Below, in pieces: positions 39,230 through 39,251 of a DNA stretch of 39,251 nucleotides. The notes under the pieces are model-generated. The model searched no databases, was not told the DNA's origin, and saw only the letters and a program-made list of their open reading frames with translations. Origin of the DNA: Thermoplasmata archaeon (GTDB lineage: Archaea; Thermoplasmatota; Thermoplasmata; Thermoplasmatales; Thermoplasmataceae); NCBI GenBank assembly GCA_021816385.1, contig JAKAYJ010000002.1:1-39251 (forward strand). Reading direction: 5' to 3'. Numbering within the stretch: position 1 is the first letter of the stretch; each line of letters starts with the position of its first letter. A program made the position numbers and the translations under genes.

Positions 39230-39251
39230 CGCTGGGAGGGAGATTCGAACT
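39230..39251 (-). tRNA. tRNA 3' end, cut by the window edge
   Basis: On the minus strand the last 22 bases read as the 3' end of a tRNA: the T-loop TTCGAAT, the T-stem 3' strand CTCCC, the acceptor 3' strand TCCCAGC and discriminator G. The 5' part lies beyond the window, so the anticodon is unknown. The G discriminator and an implied GCTGGGA 5' end would suit tRNA-Ser, but this is a guess. CCA is not encoded. Confidence 0.75.

Overview
This window looks like a chromosomal segment of an archaeon of the order Thermoplasmatales (acidophilic Euryarchaeota; Cuniculiplasma/Ferroplasma-like, genus not resolvable). The reasons are an archaeal tRNA 2'-phosphotransferase, a family 5 uracil-DNA glycosylase, dominant AGA/AGG arginine codons, a GC content that looks moderate to low, and many first-in-operon genes with a TATA-like box about 22-27 bases upstream of the start codon, which implies leaderless mRNAs. 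No transposon, CRISPR array or phage gene was seen. About 38 genes and two tRNAs (one cut by the window edge) account for almost all of the sequence.

Layout. 1-4000: a YceI protein divergent from an HxlR regulator, then a NitT/TauT-type ABC transporter (ATPase plus a fused double permease) facing a detached AAA-associated C-terminal domain gene. 4100-8700: a B12-binding radical SAM enzyme, an amino acid permease with CBS domains, and a glucose-1-dehydrogenase-like SDR. 8800-11850: a probable sulfur module. An SQR-like flavoprotein with DUF1641 converges on an operon of DsrE-like, FmdE-like and ArsR genes. 11900-15900: a tandem SH3 protein, tRNA-Pro(TGG), an MFS transporter and an Old Yellow Enzyme/dienoyl-CoA reductase relative with an eroded C-terminus. 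15900-19100 (minus strand): kptA, prs, an enoyl-CoA hydratase and uracil-DNA glycosylase. 19200-21700: a small membrane protein, a DtxR-type regulator and an MFS transporter.

22000-25500 encodes a heterodimeric ABC exporter with one degenerate and one consensus ATP site. 25500-28800 holds a TIGR01777 epimerase, a thiolase and a bacterial-type pantothenate kinase. 28900-34000 is an oligopeptide-type ABC operon with no binding protein and two ATPases with large insertions and substituted catalytic residues. 34000-36950 contains two convergent membrane proteins that appear to share a repeated domain: one copy in the 299-residue protein and two in a 656-residue protein that also carries a ferredoxin-like C-terminus. 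37000-39010 is an arsR-arsC-arsB operon with overlapping genes and an operator-like palindrome. A tRNA 3' end closes the window.

The best candidates for something undescribed are the repeated-domain membrane redox pair (34034-36938), the sulfur-related cluster with a single-cysteine SQR-like enzyme (8837-11850), and the oligopeptide-type transporter whose two ATPases both lack the switch histidine (30986-33977). Functions come from motif reading without database searches.
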